Program-made: the position numbers and the translations under genes | Notes under the pieces: model-generated | The model's database searches: none | Told to the model about the DNA's origin: nothing | The model's input: only the letters and a program-made list of their open reading frames with translations | Shown: positions 24,733 to 34,366 of the stretch, piece after piece | Position numbering within the stretch: the first letter of the stretch is position 1 | How the letters are laid out: each line of letters starts with the position of its first letter | Source: an uncultured Pelagibacteraceae bacterium | GTDB taxonomy: Bacteria; Pseudomonadota; Alphaproteobacteria; Pelagibacterales; Pelagibacteraceae | Direction: 5' to 3' | DNA length: 34,665 nucleotides | NCBI GenBank assembly: GCA_902525935.1 | Contig: CABZJA010000012.1 | Coordinates: 1 to 34,665 of the forward strand

Positions 24733-25095
24733 CTACTTGATCTTTTCCCATTCATTCATTCCACCGGTGATATTTTTGACATTTTTAACTCCCATCTCCT
24801 TCATAGTTTTGGTTGCTAATGTACCTTGTCCACCAACACCACAAAAAACTACAAATTCTTTGTCAGGATTGTTTTTAAATATATCATTTTCTAAAGGACT
24901 GCCTTCTGCTAAATAAAATTCTAATAGACCTCTATCCAAGTGAATTGCATTACCGATAGTTCCTTTTGAAAAGCTTTCTTTATCTCTAACATCTATAAAT
25001 TGAACATTTGGGTCACTTAGCTTTTCTTTTGCATCGCTAGCACTGATATTTTCTATTTCATTGCTTACACTCATCAAATCTTCAAATTTTTTCAT
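24733..25095 (-). CDS. Rhodanese-like domain protein
   Basis: A 120-residue single rhodanese domain. The catalytic Cys is C85 in the loop FCGVGGQG, and the structural motifs FIDVRDKESFSKGTIGNAIHL and GGMNEWEK are both present. It could carry persulfide sulfur. The GVGG loop is short, unlike classical thiosulfate sulfurtransferases, so the physiological donor and acceptor are not predictable. It lies 15 bases after pnp with AAAGGAAA as a ribosome binding site. Confidence 0.9.
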   Translation of the reverse strand: MKKFEDLMSVSNEIENISASDAKEKLSDPNVQFIDVRDKESFSKGTIGNAIHLDRGLLEFYLAEGSPLENDIFKNNPDKEFVVFCGVGGQGTLATKTMKEMGVKNVKNITGGMNEWEKIK

Positions 25096-25110
25096 ATAAG
25101 TTTCCTTTAT

Positions 25111-27183
25111 TTAAATAGCTGCCTGTTTTATTGATAACTTAACTTTACCTCTATCAAAGCCAATTACTTTTACCTTAACCTCATCTCCTTCTTTGAGAAC
25201 GTCTGTTACTTTTGCAACTCTTTTATCTGCTAGTTCTGAAATATGAACTAGACCATCTTGTTTTCCTAGAAAATTAACAAATGCTCCGAATTCCATTATC
25301 TTCATAACTTTACCGTTATAAATTTTATTAAGTTCGGCTTTTGCAGTTATATCTTTGATCATTTGCATAGCTTTGTTTCTAGACACTTCGTCTGGTGCTG
25401 CAACTGTAACTTCTCCTTCGTCATTAACATCAACTTTTGCCCCAGACTTTTCAACAATTTCTCTTATTGTTGCTCCACCTTTTCCAATAACGGCCGCAAT
25501 ATCTTTTTTGTCTACAGTAATTTTCTCCATTTTTGGTGTATGTTTACCTACATCATCTCGGGATTTACTTAGAGCTTTATTCATCTCTCCTAGGATATGA
25601 ATTCTCCCGTCTTTCGCTTGATTTAAAGCTTGTTCCATTATTTCAAATGTAATACCTGTAATTTTAATATCCATTTGAAGTGATGTTATTCCATCTTTAG
25701 TACCAGCAACTTTAAAGTCCATGTCACCAAGGTGATCTTCATCCCCAAGGATATCTGATAATACACTAAAATCATCTCCCTCTTTAATCAATCCCATTGC
25801 AATCCCGGCTACTGGTTCTTTGATTGGAACTCCTGCATCCATTAAAGCAAGTGATGAACCACAAACAGTTGCCATAGATGATGAACCATTAGACTCTGTT
25901 ATTTCTGAAACAATTCTGAATGTGTAAGGAAAACTCTCCTTAGATGGCAAAGATGAATTAATTGCTCTCCAAGCTAATTTACCATGTCCAATTTCTCTTC
26001 TACCAGTTCCTATTCTTCCAGTTTCACCAACAGAAAAAGGAGGAAAATTATAATGGAGCATAAATCTTTCTTTTTGTAATCCATCCAAACTTTCAATTCT
26101 TTGTTCATCGTCTGATGTTCCAAGAGTTGTTGTTACAATAGCTTGTGTTTCACCTCTAGTAAATAATGCAGAACCATGAACTCTTGGTAAAATTCCTACT
26201 TCACACATAATTGGTCTAACATCTGCGAGACCTCTACCATCAATACGGTTTTTATTTTTAAGAATATCAGTTCTTACAATTTCTTTTTCTAAATTTTTAA
26301 GCTGTGAATTTACATCGAGATCAGAGTATTCCTCATTTTCTTCGTACAATTTTTTAGCCTTCTCAGTAATTTCAGATATTTGATTTGATCTATTTTGCTT
26401 GTCCCTTGTAGAAAAAGCTTTTTTCAAATCTTCAGTAAATTCTTCCTCTAATTTCTTTTTTATCTCTGAAAGGTCTTTTTTCTCAACAGTCCAATCTGGT
26501 TTTCTACATTCTTTCGCAAGATCTTCTATCATTTCTATTATTGGTACGAACCCATCGTGTCCAAACTTAACAGCATTTAACATTACTTCTTCTGATAAAC
26601 CATTTGCCTCAGACTCAACCATTAAAACAGCATCTTTTGTTCCGGCCACCACAAGATCTAACTTAGAATCTTTTAGTTTTTCTTTGCTTGGATTAAGCAC
26701 GTATTCCCCTTTAATATAGCCAACTCTAGAAGCTCCAACAGGGCCCATAAATGGCATACCTGAAATAGCTAAAGCTGCAGATGATGCGATGATAGATAAA
26801 ATATCAGCTTCGTTCTCTTTATCATAAGATATTACTGTTGGTAATAATTGTACTTCATTTTTAAATTCATCTGGGAACAACGGTCTAATAGGTCTATCTA
26901 TTAATCTTGAGATTAATGTTTCACTCTCTGTAGGTCGAGCTTCTCTTTTAAAATAACCACCTGGAATTTTACCTGCTGCATAATATTTTTCTTGATAGTT
27001 GACTGACAAAGGAAAGTAATCCATATCTGGGTTTACTTTTTTTGCTCCAACAACAGTAGCTAACACTACTGTTTCACCACATTGAGCAATGATTGCTCCA
27101 TCTGCTTGTCTTGCTATTTTACCTGTCTCTAGGCTCAATTTTTTTCCTGCTATTTCTATTTCTTTCTTTACTACTTTAAACAT
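25111..27183 (-). CDS. pnp: Polyribonucleotide nucleotidyltransferase (PNPase)
   Basis: Phosphorolytic 3'-5' exoribonuclease of the RNA degradosome and sRNA metabolism. The 690 residues contain two RNase PH-like domains (GGETQ-type loops in [13 protein letters not shown]), the helical linker, a KH domain with [17 protein letters not shown] and a C-terminal S1 domain ending [11 protein letters not shown]. The ATG directly follows the rpsO stop (no gap), and the ribosome binding site AAGGAAG lies in the last codons of rpsO, so translation is coupled. PNPase commonly autoregulates from the rpsO-pnp leader; no room for a separate leader is present here. Confidence 0.97.
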   Translation of the reverse strand: MFKVVKKEIEIAGKKLSLETGKIARQADGAIIAQCGETVVLATVVGAKKVNPDMDYFPLSVNYQEKYYAAGKIPGGYFKREARPTESETLISRLIDRPIRPLFPDEFKNEVQLLPTVISYDKENEADILSIIASSAALAISGMPFMGPVGASRVGYIKGEYVLNPSKEKLKDSKLDLVVAGTKDAVLMVESEANGLSEEVMLNAVKFGHDGFVPIIEMIEDLAKECRKPDWTVEKKDLSEIKKKLEEEFTEDLKKAFSTRDKQNRSNQISEITEKAKKLYEENEEYSDLDVNSQLKNLEKEIVRTDILKNKNRIDGRGLADVRPIMCEVGILPRVHGSALFTRGETQAIVTTTLGTSDDEQRIESLDGLQKERFMLHYNFPPFSVGETGRIGTGRREIGHGKLAWRAINSSLPSKESFPYTFRIVSEITESNGSSSMATVCGSSLALMDAGVPIKEPVAGIAMGLIKEGDDFSVLSDILGDEDHLGDMDFKVAGTKDGITSLQMDIKITGITFEIMEQALNQAKDGRIHILGEMNKALSKSRDDVGKHTPKMEKITVDKKDIAAVIGKGGATIREIVEKSGAKVDVNDEGEVTVAAPDEVSRNKAMQMIKDITAKAELNKIYNGKVMKIMEFGAFVNFLGKQDGLVHISELADKRVAKVTDVLKEGDEVKVKVIGFDRGKVKLSIKQAAI

Positions 27184-27432
27184 TTACTTCCTTAAATTTA
27201 ATTTTGATATTACTTCTTTATAAGACTCCATTTTATTTTTCTTCAAATAGTCTAATAATTTTTTTCTTCTATTTACTGCTCTTAAAAGTCCAACAGATGA
27301 ATGTTTATCTTTTTTGAACTGTTTAATATGTTTCGACAAGTTCTCAATTTTTTCTGTTAATTGAGCAACTTGAACTTCTGAAGAACCTATATCCTTGTCA
27401 TGGATCGCCAGTTCCTTTGCTTTATTCACCAT
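27184..27432 (-). CDS. rpsO: 30S ribosomal protein S15
   Basis: Binds the central domain of 16S rRNA early in subunit assembly. The 82 residues are slightly shorter than typical 88-89 because the N-terminus begins later (MVNKAKELAIHDKD). The KHSSVGLLRAVNRRKKLLDYL block is diagnostic. Ribosome binding site AAGGAAAAG lies upstream. It follows rbfA by 10 bases. In most bacteria truB sits between these two genes; it is absent here. Confidence 0.95.
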   Translation of the reverse strand: MVNKAKELAIHDKDIGSSEVQVAQLTEKIENLSKHIKQFKKDKHSSVGLLRAVNRRKKLLDYLKKNKMESYKEVISKLNLRK

Positions 27433-27442
27433 ATTCTTTTCC

Positions 27443-27808
27443 TTATTTATTTGTTTGTTTTATTAAATTTTCAATTTTTTCTGCATAATCAAAAGAGTCG
27501 TCTTTAACAAAAAATAGCTTTGGTAAAAATTTCATTACTATCTTTTTTGATAAGACTTTTCTTATTACAAATGAAAATTCTTTTAATTTAGCAACGACCT
27601 CTTCAGCGTCTTTTCCGCCCAAAGGCATTACAAAAATTTTTGCTGTTTTTAAATCTGGAGACATTCTAACTTCAGTCACTGTTATCTCTTTTGTAGATAA
27701 ATTTGGTAGTTTTGCTTCATCTCTGATAAATAACATTCCTAATGCTTGTTTTATCATTTCGCCAACTCTTAGCTGTCTTTGAGTAACAGGTCTTCCTAAA
27801 TTAGTCAT
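27443..27808 (-). CDS. rbfA: Ribosome-binding factor A
   Basis: KH-like assembly factor for late maturation of the 30S subunit. The 121-residue protein has the family start RPVTQRQLRVGEMIKQAL and the VRMSPDLKTAKIFVMPLG core. The ATG shares one base with the infB TAA (TAATG). Typical length and position in the infB operon. Confidence 0.94.
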   Translation of the reverse strand: MTNLGRPVTQRQLRVGEMIKQALGMLFIRDEAKLPNLSTKEITVTEVRMSPDLKTAKIFVMPLGGKDAEEVVAKLKEFSFVIRKVLSKKIVMKFLPKLFFVKDDSFDYAEKIENLIKQTNK

Positions 27809-30027
27809 TATATTGTTCTCTCTGTAATTGTCGAATTATACACTTCAATTACGTCATTTTTTTGGAAATCAACAAAATCCCTAAGAGTTATTCCACATTC
27901 CAGACCAGCAGTTACCTGTTTAGTTTGATTTTTTTCCCTGAATATTGATCCTATTTTTCCATTGAAAATTATAGCTCCATCTCTAATAACCCTTGCACTA
28001 GAGTCTTGAGTAATTTCTCCATCTGTTACTTTGGAACCTGCAACTTTGCCTACTTTTGAAACTTTAAATATTTCCAATATCTCTGCTGTTCCAATTATTT
28101 TTTCGTCTACTTCTGGAGTTAATAGACCAGACATTTTACTTTTTATAAAATCTAAAACCTCATAAATAATATTAAAATTGGATATTGAAATCTTTTCTTG
28201 TTCAGCTCTTTTTTTGGCTTCTTTGCTAGGTTTTACGTTAAATGCTATAATTACCGCATTAGAAGCTTTGGCTAATGTAACGTCGGTTTCTGTTACCATT
28301 CCAATATCTGACAAAAGTATTTTTGGTTTTACCTCATCATGTTTAATCTGATTTATCGCATTTTTTATAGCTTCAGAAGAACCATGAACATCTGATTTTA
28401 TAATAATATTTAGTTCTTCTGATGATGTATCTTTAAATGCTGAGTCTTGTGTTACAAATGACAATGGGTTTTTACTTTGCTTTGCTTCCTGAATTCTTCC
28501 ATCACAAAGAGACTTTGCCTCTTTTTCAGTTTTTAAAACTATAAAATCATCTCCTGATTTTGCAGCACTATTAATACCTAATATTTCAATTGGCGTTGCT
28601 GGTTCGGCTTTCTCAATTTGTTTTCCTTGATCATTTATTATAGCTCTGACTTTTCCCCATTTTAAACCACTAACAAAATAATCACCTTTTTTTAAAGTAC
28701 CTGCTGTAATGATTACATTTGCAATAGGCCCTCTTCCAATATCAATCTTAGACTCTAAAACAATTCCTTTTGCATCTGTATCAAAATCAGTCTTTAAATC
28801 TAATATTTCTGCTTGTAAAACAACACTCTCAACTAATTTATCCAAATTTTGTTTTGTTTTAGTCGAAATTTCTACCATCAAAGTTTCACCAGATAAATCT
28901 TCGGCTATCAGCTCATATTCTAAAAGTTGATTTTTAATTTTTTGAGGATCAGCTTCAGGAAGATCACATTTGTTTATTGCAACTACAATCGGTACCTTGG
29001 CAGCTTTTGCGTGTTTAATTGACTCTATTGTTTGTGGTTTTACACCATCATCAGCTGCAACGACAAGAATAACTATATCAGTTAATTTTGAACCTCTTGC
29101 ACGCATTTCAGTGAAAGCAGCATGACCAGGGGTATCAATAAATGTAATTTTATTTTTTTCGTTTGTAATTTGATATGCACCAATATGTTGTGTAATTCCT
29201 CCAAACTCACCAGAAACAACATTTGCTCTTCTTAACACGTCTAGTACTGATGTTTTACCATGATCTACATGGCCCATGACTGTTACAATAGGTGCTCTAC
29301 TCTTTAGATTTTGTGTTTTTACTTCTTTTATTTTTTCTAAAATTTCCTCAGCCTTTTCTTCTTTAACAGGATTATGTCCAAATTCTTTAACTAAATATTC
29401 TGCTGTATCAGAGTCAATTGTATGATTAATTGTAACTGTTACTCCCATTCCCATTAAATGTTTAATTATACTGCTTGATTGTTCTGCCATTTTATTCGCT
29501 AACTCTCTTATTGTGATTACTTCAGGTATGTCGATATCTCTTTTAACAGGTTTAAAATTTTCTTTAGATTCCTCTTTATTCAATAATCTATTTTCTTTTT
29601 GCTTTGCTCTTTTCAGCGAAGCTAAACTTCTTGATCTTGTCCCTATATCATCTTCATTTAAAGCTCTTGAAACCGTTAACTTTAATTCTCTTCTTTTGCC
29701 GCCTGATTTAATAGATTTATTTTCTTTTTGAACATTTTCACCTTTTAATCTTCTTGTTGCTCTTTGTTCAGCTAACTTTCTTTTTTCAAAATCTGAAGAA
29801 ATTGGAGATGGTGTTTTAGAAAAGTTTGTTCTTTTCGGTATAAAGTTATTTTGCGTTTTATTTTCTATTGGTTTGGATCCTCTAGAAAAATTTGACTTTC
29901 CACCAAATCTTGGTGATTTTTTTTCTATTACGACTGTATTTCGTGATTGAGATTTTGCTTGTTCAATACTGTTAATCGTTTTTTTGGAGGCTCCAGAAAT
30001 TGATAACTTTAATTTTTTTTTTTCCAT
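27808..30027 (-). CDS. infB: Translation initiation factor IF-2
   Basis: GTPase that brings fMet-tRNA to the 30S subunit. At 739 residues it is on the short side for an alphaproteobacterium. The N-terminal region (1-160) is basic and low-complexity and includes a short Arg-rich helical stretch (EKRKLAEQRATRRLKG). It is followed by an IF2_N-like segment (about 165-235). The G domain begins at P-loop GHVDHGKT (252-259), with DTPGHAAF and NKCD switches. The C-terminal domains end with VTAGLECGITLRDFVDF. It starts 10 bases after nusA, without the ylxR gene often found there. Confidence 0.96.
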   Translation of the reverse strand: MEKKKLKLSISGASKKTINSIEQAKSQSRNTVVIEKKSPRFGGKSNFSRGSKPIENKTQNNFIPKRTNFSKTPSPISSDFEKRKLAEQRATRRLKGENVQKENKSIKSGGKRRELKLTVSRALNEDDIGTRSRSLASLKRAKQKENRLLNKEESKENFKPVKRDIDIPEVITIRELANKMAEQSSSIIKHLMGMGVTVTINHTIDSDTAEYLVKEFGHNPVKEEKAEEILEKIKEVKTQNLKSRAPIVTVMGHVDHGKTSVLDVLRRANVVSGEFGGITQHIGAYQITNEKNKITFIDTPGHAAFTEMRARGSKLTDIVILVVAADDGVKPQTIESIKHAKAAKVPIVVAINKCDLPEADPQKIKNQLLEYELIAEDLSGETLMVEISTKTKQNLDKLVESVVLQAEILDLKTDFDTDAKGIVLESKIDIGRGPIANVIITAGTLKKGDYFVSGLKWGKVRAIINDQGKQIEKAEPATPIEILGINSAAKSGDDFIVLKTEKEAKSLCDGRIQEAKQSKNPLSFVTQDSAFKDTSSEELNIIIKSDVHGSSEAIKNAINQIKHDEVKPKILLSDIGMVTETDVTLAKASNAVIIAFNVKPSKEAKKRAEQEKISISNFNIIYEVLDFIKSKMSGLLTPEVDEKIIGTAEILEIFKVSKVGKVAGSKVTDGEITQDSSARVIRDGAIIFNGKIGSIFREKNQTKQVTAGLECGITLRDFVDFQKNDVIEVYNSTITERTI

Positions 30028-30037
30028 TTTTCATCTC

Positions 30038-31591
30038 TCAATCTTGATAAGCTATTTCTCTTGCAGTCATAATTAAGTCATCAGCTTCTTTTTTAGAAAG
30101 AGCAAAATCTTCCAAATAACCTTTTATTCTTACTCTTTCTCCTTTGACAACATCATATCCACCTGTCAATTCATCAGATGCTAAATCTGCAAAATCGTTT
30201 AATGTTAATATTTTCTGCTCACCAAGCGTAACCAGCATTCCTGGTGTTAAACCTTTGTGATTAATTAAATCATTTTCTAAACCTAGATTTTTAATTCTGT
30301 TTGCTATTTCCTCTTGGTCTTTTTGATAAAATTCTTTAGCTCTTTCAATTAATTCTTTTGCTGTTTCCTCTTCTATGCCCTCAATCTTCATCAAAGCTTC
30401 TGGATTGCTATCTTTGATATCATCAATAGATGAAAATCCTTCAGCGACCAACAGTTGTCCAAGTGTTTCATCTAATTCTAAATTTTTAACAAAATTATCG
30501 GTTTTTTCTTTGAATTCTATTTGTCTTCTTTCTGAGTCTTCTTGGTCAGTCATGATATTTATTTCATAATTCATAAGTTTTGTTGCTAACCTTACATTTT
30601 GACCTCTTCTACCAATTGCTTTACTTAAATTTTCCTCAGTTAAAATAACATCCAGCTTTCTACCCTCTTCATCAACATTAACTCTTTGCACATCGGCTGG
30701 GGATAATGCGTTTGCAACAATAACTGCTGGATCTTCAGACCAATTAACTATATCAATTTTTTCTCCTTGAAGTTCATTTACAACTGCTTGAACTCTACTT
30801 CCTCTCATGCCTACACATGCTCCAACTGGATCCAAAGAAGTATCAATTGCTTTCACACAAATTTTAGCCCTACTACCTGGATCTCTTGATGACGATCTAA
30901 TCTCAATTAGACCATCATAAATTTCTGGTACTTCTTGTATAAATAATTTTTCCATAAACTTAGGATGTGCTCTTGAAAGAAATATTTGCTGTCCTCTTGG
31001 CTCTCTTCTTACGTCAAGACAATAAGCTTTAACTCTATCACCCGCTTTTATATTTTCTCTTGGAATCATTTCATTTTTTTGTATTATCGCTTCAGTTCTT
31101 CCAAGATCTACAATCACATTGCCAAATTCTAATCGCTTAACTATACCGCTTAAGATGGTATCGATTTTATCTTTAAAATCATTAAATTGTCGTTCTCTTT
31201 CTGCTTCTCTTACATTAAAACTAATTACTTGCTTTGCAGTTTGAGCAGCAATTCTACCAAAATCAAATGAGGGCAAAGGTTGGAGCACTTCATCTCCTAC
31301 TTGTTTTCCTAGATTATTTTCGTTGAGTTTTATTGCATCATTAAGGGTAATTTCCAAATTAGAATTTTCCGGATTTTCAACTATTACTAATTTTCTAAAT
31401 ATTCCAATATCACCACTTTCCCTATCAATCTCGACTTTGATTTCATTATCAGAACCAAACTTAGATTTAGCTGCTTTCGCAATTCCATTCTCCATTGAAT
31501 CAATTATAAGTTCCTTATCTATAGATTTCTCTAAAGCTACCGCCTCTGCTATTCTTATCAATTCTAGTTTATCTGACCTTCTATTTAACAT
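30038..31591 (-). CDS. nusA: Transcription termination/antitermination factor NusA
   Basis: Binds RNA polymerase and modulates pausing, termination and antitermination. The 517-residue protein begins MLNRRSDKLELIRIAEAV. It has the N-terminal polymerase-binding domain, an S1 domain (VKRLEFGNVIVDLGRTEA), two KH domains (GACVGMRGSRVQAVV and AIGRRGQNVRLATKL) and two C-terminal helix-hairpin-helix-like repeats (LLVAEGFSSIDDI and LTLNDFADLASDEL). A 16-codon upstream extension is open but reads through a hairpin, so the ATG at 31591 with TAGGA at 31599-31603 is correct. rimP, usual upstream neighbour, is absent. Confidence 0.96.
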   Translation of the reverse strand: MLNRRSDKLELIRIAEAVALEKSIDKELIIDSMENGIAKAAKSKFGSDNEIKVEIDRESGDIGIFRKLVIVENPENSNLEITLNDAIKLNENNLGKQVGDEVLQPLPSFDFGRIAAQTAKQVISFNVREAERERQFNDFKDKIDTILSGIVKRLEFGNVIVDLGRTEAIIQKNEMIPRENIKAGDRVKAYCLDVRREPRGQQIFLSRAHPKFMEKLFIQEVPEIYDGLIEIRSSSRDPGSRAKICVKAIDTSLDPVGACVGMRGSRVQAVVNELQGEKIDIVNWSEDPAVIVANALSPADVQRVNVDEEGRKLDVILTEENLSKAIGRRGQNVRLATKLMNYEINIMTDQEDSERRQIEFKEKTDNFVKNLELDETLGQLLVAEGFSSIDDIKDSNPEALMKIEGIEEETAKELIERAKEFYQKDQEEIANRIKNLGLENDLINHKGLTPGMLVTLGEQKILTLNDFADLASDELTGGYDVVKGERVRIKGYLEDFALSKKEADDLIMTAREIAYQD

Positions 31592-31603
31592 TTTATTAAT
31601 CCT

Positions 31604-31630
31604 AAAAAAAAATGGGCCGAAGCCCATTTT
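31604..31630 (-). terminator. Intrinsic terminator directly upstream of nusA
   Basis: On the minus strand AAAATGGGC (31630-31622), loop TTCG, GCCCATTTT (31617-31609) form a nine-pair stem with a stable tetraloop, and a run of nine T ends at 31604. It is 55 bases past the metK stop and only 12 bases before the nusA ATG. It may end metK transcripts, attenuate nusA, or both. Confidence 0.85.
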
Positions 31631-31651
31631 GAATTTCAATGATGTGAGTGA

Positions 31652-31679
31652 AATATATTTATTTTTTTTTAATATTCAA
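31652..31679 (-). promoter_or_regulatory. Possible nusA promoter between metK and the terminator
   Basis: Minus-strand TTGAAT (31679-31674), 16-base spacer, TATATT (31657-31652). A start near 31645 would give a leader of about 55 bases containing the terminator hairpin. Matches are moderate in this AT-rich DNA. No room for a promoter exists between the terminator and the nusA ATG. Confidence 0.4.
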
Positions 31680-31685
31680 CTTTAT

Positions 31686-32849
31686 TTAATTACTAAATAC
31701 ATCCGATTTATCAGTCTTTTCCCATGAAAATGAACCATTATTATCAGGAATTCTTCCAAAATGTCCATAGGCGGCTGTTTTCTCATATATAGGTTTATTT
31801 AGACTTAACATTTCTCTTATCCCTCTAGGGCTTAAATCAAAATTTGCTTTTATGAGCTTCTCTACATGTTTATTTTTTTCATCATCGTTATCAAACAAAT
31901 CAACGTAAATAGATAAAGGTTTTGATACCCCAATCGCATACGCAAGTTGTATCAGACATTTATCAGCAATTTTAGATGCAACTACATTTTTTGCTAAATA
32001 TCTGGATGCGTAAGCAGCAGATCTATCAACTTTAGTCGGGTCTTTCCCTGAAAATGCACCTCCTCCATGTGGAGCAGCTCCACCGTAAGTATCAACAATA
32101 ATTTTTCTTCCTGTTAAACCACTATCTCCATCTGGACCGCCGATCACAAAATTTCCTGTAGGATTTACATAAATTTCATTTTCATCCAATGAATTTAATA
32201 ATTCTTTTGGTATTGATCTTTCAATATAAGGTTTAACTAAATCTCTTACCTCTACTTGGTTTACATCAGCTGAATGTTGAGTAGATATTACAACGGATTT
32301 AACTGATGATGGTTTTCCATCTTTGTATTCAATTGTTATCTGACTTTTTGAGTCTGGTTCTATATTTTGTAATTTTCCAGATTTTCTATCCTCTGCCATA
32401 AGTCTTAATATTTTATGAGAATAATGAATAGGAGCAGGCATCAAAACATCGGTTTCATTACATGCATAGCCAAACATAATACCTTGGTCACCTGCACCCT
32501 CATCTTTATTTGCTGAAGAGTCAACTCCCATGGCAATATCTGCTGATTGTGCATGTAAGTGACTTTCAATTGAAGTTGCTTCTTTCCAAGTAAATCCGTC
32601 CTGATCATAGCCAATATCTTTAATGCAATTCCTAACTTTTTGAATTAGATCGTCCTTTTTAATGTCTGGGCCTCTTACTTCACCAGCTAAGACAACTTTA
32701 TTAGTTGTTGTTAAAGTTTCACAAGCAACTCTTGATTGAGGTTCAGCTGCTAAAAATGTATCCACAACCATATCAGAAATTCTATCACAAACTTTATCTG
32801 GATGACCTTCGGACACTGACTCGCTAGTAAATAAGTAATCTTTTTTCAT
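31686..32849 (-). CDS. metK: S-adenosylmethionine synthetase
   Basis: Makes S-adenosylmethionine from ATP and methionine. The 387 residues include the start region [14 protein letters not shown], the ATP-binding [12 protein letters not shown] (118-129), and the [19 protein letters not shown] phosphate-binding block. Length normal. A strong ribosome binding site (AAGGGAGA) lies in the end of lnt, and the ATG overlaps the lnt stop in ATGA. SAR11 relatives use SAM riboswitches at some methionine genes, but none fits before this gene because it is coupled to lnt. Confidence 0.97.
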   Translation of the reverse strand: MKKDYLFTSESVSEGHPDKVCDRISDMVVDTFLAAEPQSRVACETLTTTNKVVLAGEVRGPDIKKDDLIQKVRNCIKDIGYDQDGFTWKEATSIESHLHAQSADIAMGVDSSANKDEGAGDQGIMFGYACNETDVLMPAPIHYSHKILRLMAEDRKSGKLQNIEPDSKSQITIEYKDGKPSSVKSVVISTQHSADVNQVEVRDLVKPYIERSIPKELLNSLDENEIYVNPTGNFVIGGPDGDSGLTGRKIIVDTYGGAAPHGGGAFSGKDPTKVDRSAAYASRYLAKNVVASKIADKCLIQLAYAIGVSKPLSIYVDLFDNDDEKNKHVEKLIKANFDLSPRGIREMLSLNKPIYEKTAAYGHFGRIPDNNGSFSWEKTDKSDVFSN

Positions 32850-34366
32850 TTATTCTCCCTTATTTTTAAAATAACAATGAAAGTAGTATAAATTAGAACA
32901 AAATAAAAGAAGATCTTATTACCGTGTTTAGCAAAATAAGTTTTATCAACACGTTTAATTTTATTGACATCGAAATATCCTTTTTCGTTAATTTTTTTAA
33001 TAATTTGGCCTTTGGGATTAACAAAAGCAGATATTCCATTATTTGATGATCTAATAACATTTTTACCTTCCTCGATTGATCTAAATATTGAGTGAGAAAA
33101 GTGTTGTTCAGGTCCTATAGATTTACCGAACCAGCCATCCTCAGAAATATTTAATATAAAATCATAATAATTCTTATTCGGATTAATTTTACCAGAATAA
33201 ATAATTTCGTAACAAATTAGTGGGATAAATTTTAATTGATTAATATCCAATATTTTCCTTTTATTATCTGAAGAAAATGATTGATATCCTTGAGTTATTT
33301 TTTTTATACCAAATTTTTTAAAAAAATCTTCAAAAGGTAAGAATTCCCCAAATGGAACAAGCTTGTTCTTATTATACTTATACAATAATTCCGACTTGTT
33401 ATTTAGTGCTACTAGTGAATTATAAATTTTATTTTCGTTGATACTATTAATTCCCAATATAAGCTTATGGTTAATATTATAACTTTCTTCAAAGATATTT
33501 TTGAAAAATTTTAGGTCATTTGAATATATACTTGTAATAATTCCTTCAGGAAAAATAAATATTATTTTTTTAGAGGCATCTACATCACTTAAACTAATCA
33601 GTTCATTAATACTTTTTTCAGTATCTTGGTTTGATAAGAACCTTTCGATGGGTATATTTGGAGAGACAACTCGAATAATGGAACTTAAGTTATCATATTT
33701 TTTTTTTTCAAAATTTTTAATAATCAAATTTCCATAAAAAAAATTGCCTACTACTAAAATTAAACTAAGACTAAAAATTAAAAATTTAGTTAAGCTTTTA
33801 TATTTAAAAAAAAATATTACTGGTAATAAAAATATAGTTATTGATAATAAATTTAATGAATAAGTGCCTATATAAGATAAAACTTGTAAAGAGTGTGAAT
33901 TACTTGAAAGACTGAAAACTACTAAATTCCAGGGAAAACCACTAAAAATAAAACTTCTTAGAAACTCAATTACACCAAAAATAATTGAAAAGATTAAAAT
34001 TGATGAAATTTTATTTTTTAAATTAAAAAAATTGCATAAGAAAGTAACTAAACCATAAAATGCTCCCAAAAATAAGGGGATTAATATTAACGCAAAAGGA
34101 ATAATAAATTTAAAATTTACATCAAATGTTAAAGAATTTGTAATCCAATAAATGTTTGAAATAAAATAACCAAATCCAAAGATCCAACCAACAAAAAAAG
34201 AAATAGTTTTTTTATCTACATAATTAACTAATATGTAAAGTAATACCGGAAGTGTTAAAAAATTTATAAAAAATAAATTGTAAGGTGGTAAACTAAATGA
34301 CGTTAGTATACCTAAAAGTAAACATATTAAAAACAAAAACGCTTTATTTTGTACAATAGGTTTCAA
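32846..34366 (-). CDS. lnt: Apolipoprotein N-acyltransferase
   Basis: Last step of lipoprotein maturation: adds the third acyl chain to the N-terminal Cys at the inner membrane. About seven or eight hydrophobic segments occupy residues 8-212, then a nitrilase-like periplasmic domain with the E-K-C catalytic triad: E274 in FPEGIITS, K335 in [11 protein letters not shown] and C385 in [10 protein letters not shown]. One more membrane segment ends the protein. Length 506 is standard. The start is TTG at 34366-34364, overlapping the ybeY TGA in TTGA; an in-frame stop just upstream rules out an earlier start. Confidence 0.94.
   Translation of the reverse strand: MKPIVQNKAFLFLICLLLGILTSFSLPPYNLFFINFLTLPVLLYILVNYVDKKTISFFVGWIFGFGYFISNIYWITNSLTFDVNFKFIIPFALILIPLFLGAFYGLVTFLCNFFNLKNKISSILIFSIIFGVIEFLRSFIFSGFPWNLVVFSLSSNSHSLQVLSYIGTYSLNLLSITIFLLPVIFFFKYKSLTKFLIFSLSLILVVGNFFYGNLIIKNFEKKKYDNLSSIIRVVSPNIPIERFLSNQDTEKSINELISLSDVDASKKIIFIFPEGIITSIYSNDLKFFKNIFEESYNINHKLILGINSINENKIYNSLVALNNKSELLYKYNKNKLVPFGEFLPFEDFFKKFGIKKITQGYQSFSSDNKRKILDINQLKFIPLICYEIIYSGKINPNKNYYDFILNISEDGWFGKSIGPEQHFSHSIFRSIEEGKNVIRSSNNGISAFVNPKGQIIKKINEKGYFDVNKIKRVDKTYFAKHGNKIFFYFVLIYTTFIVILKIRENK

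Noticed and set aside
25355..26719. Plus-strand frames opposite pnp
   Set aside because: They are antisense shadows of a highly conserved gene, with no ribosome binding site and no recognisable protein features.
31592..31639. N-terminal extension of NusA
   Set aside because: It would translate through the terminator hairpin; the conserved NusA start and ribosome binding site are at 31591.
32846..32870. SAM riboswitch before metK
   Set aside because: metK begins inside the lnt stop, leaving no leader for an aptamer.
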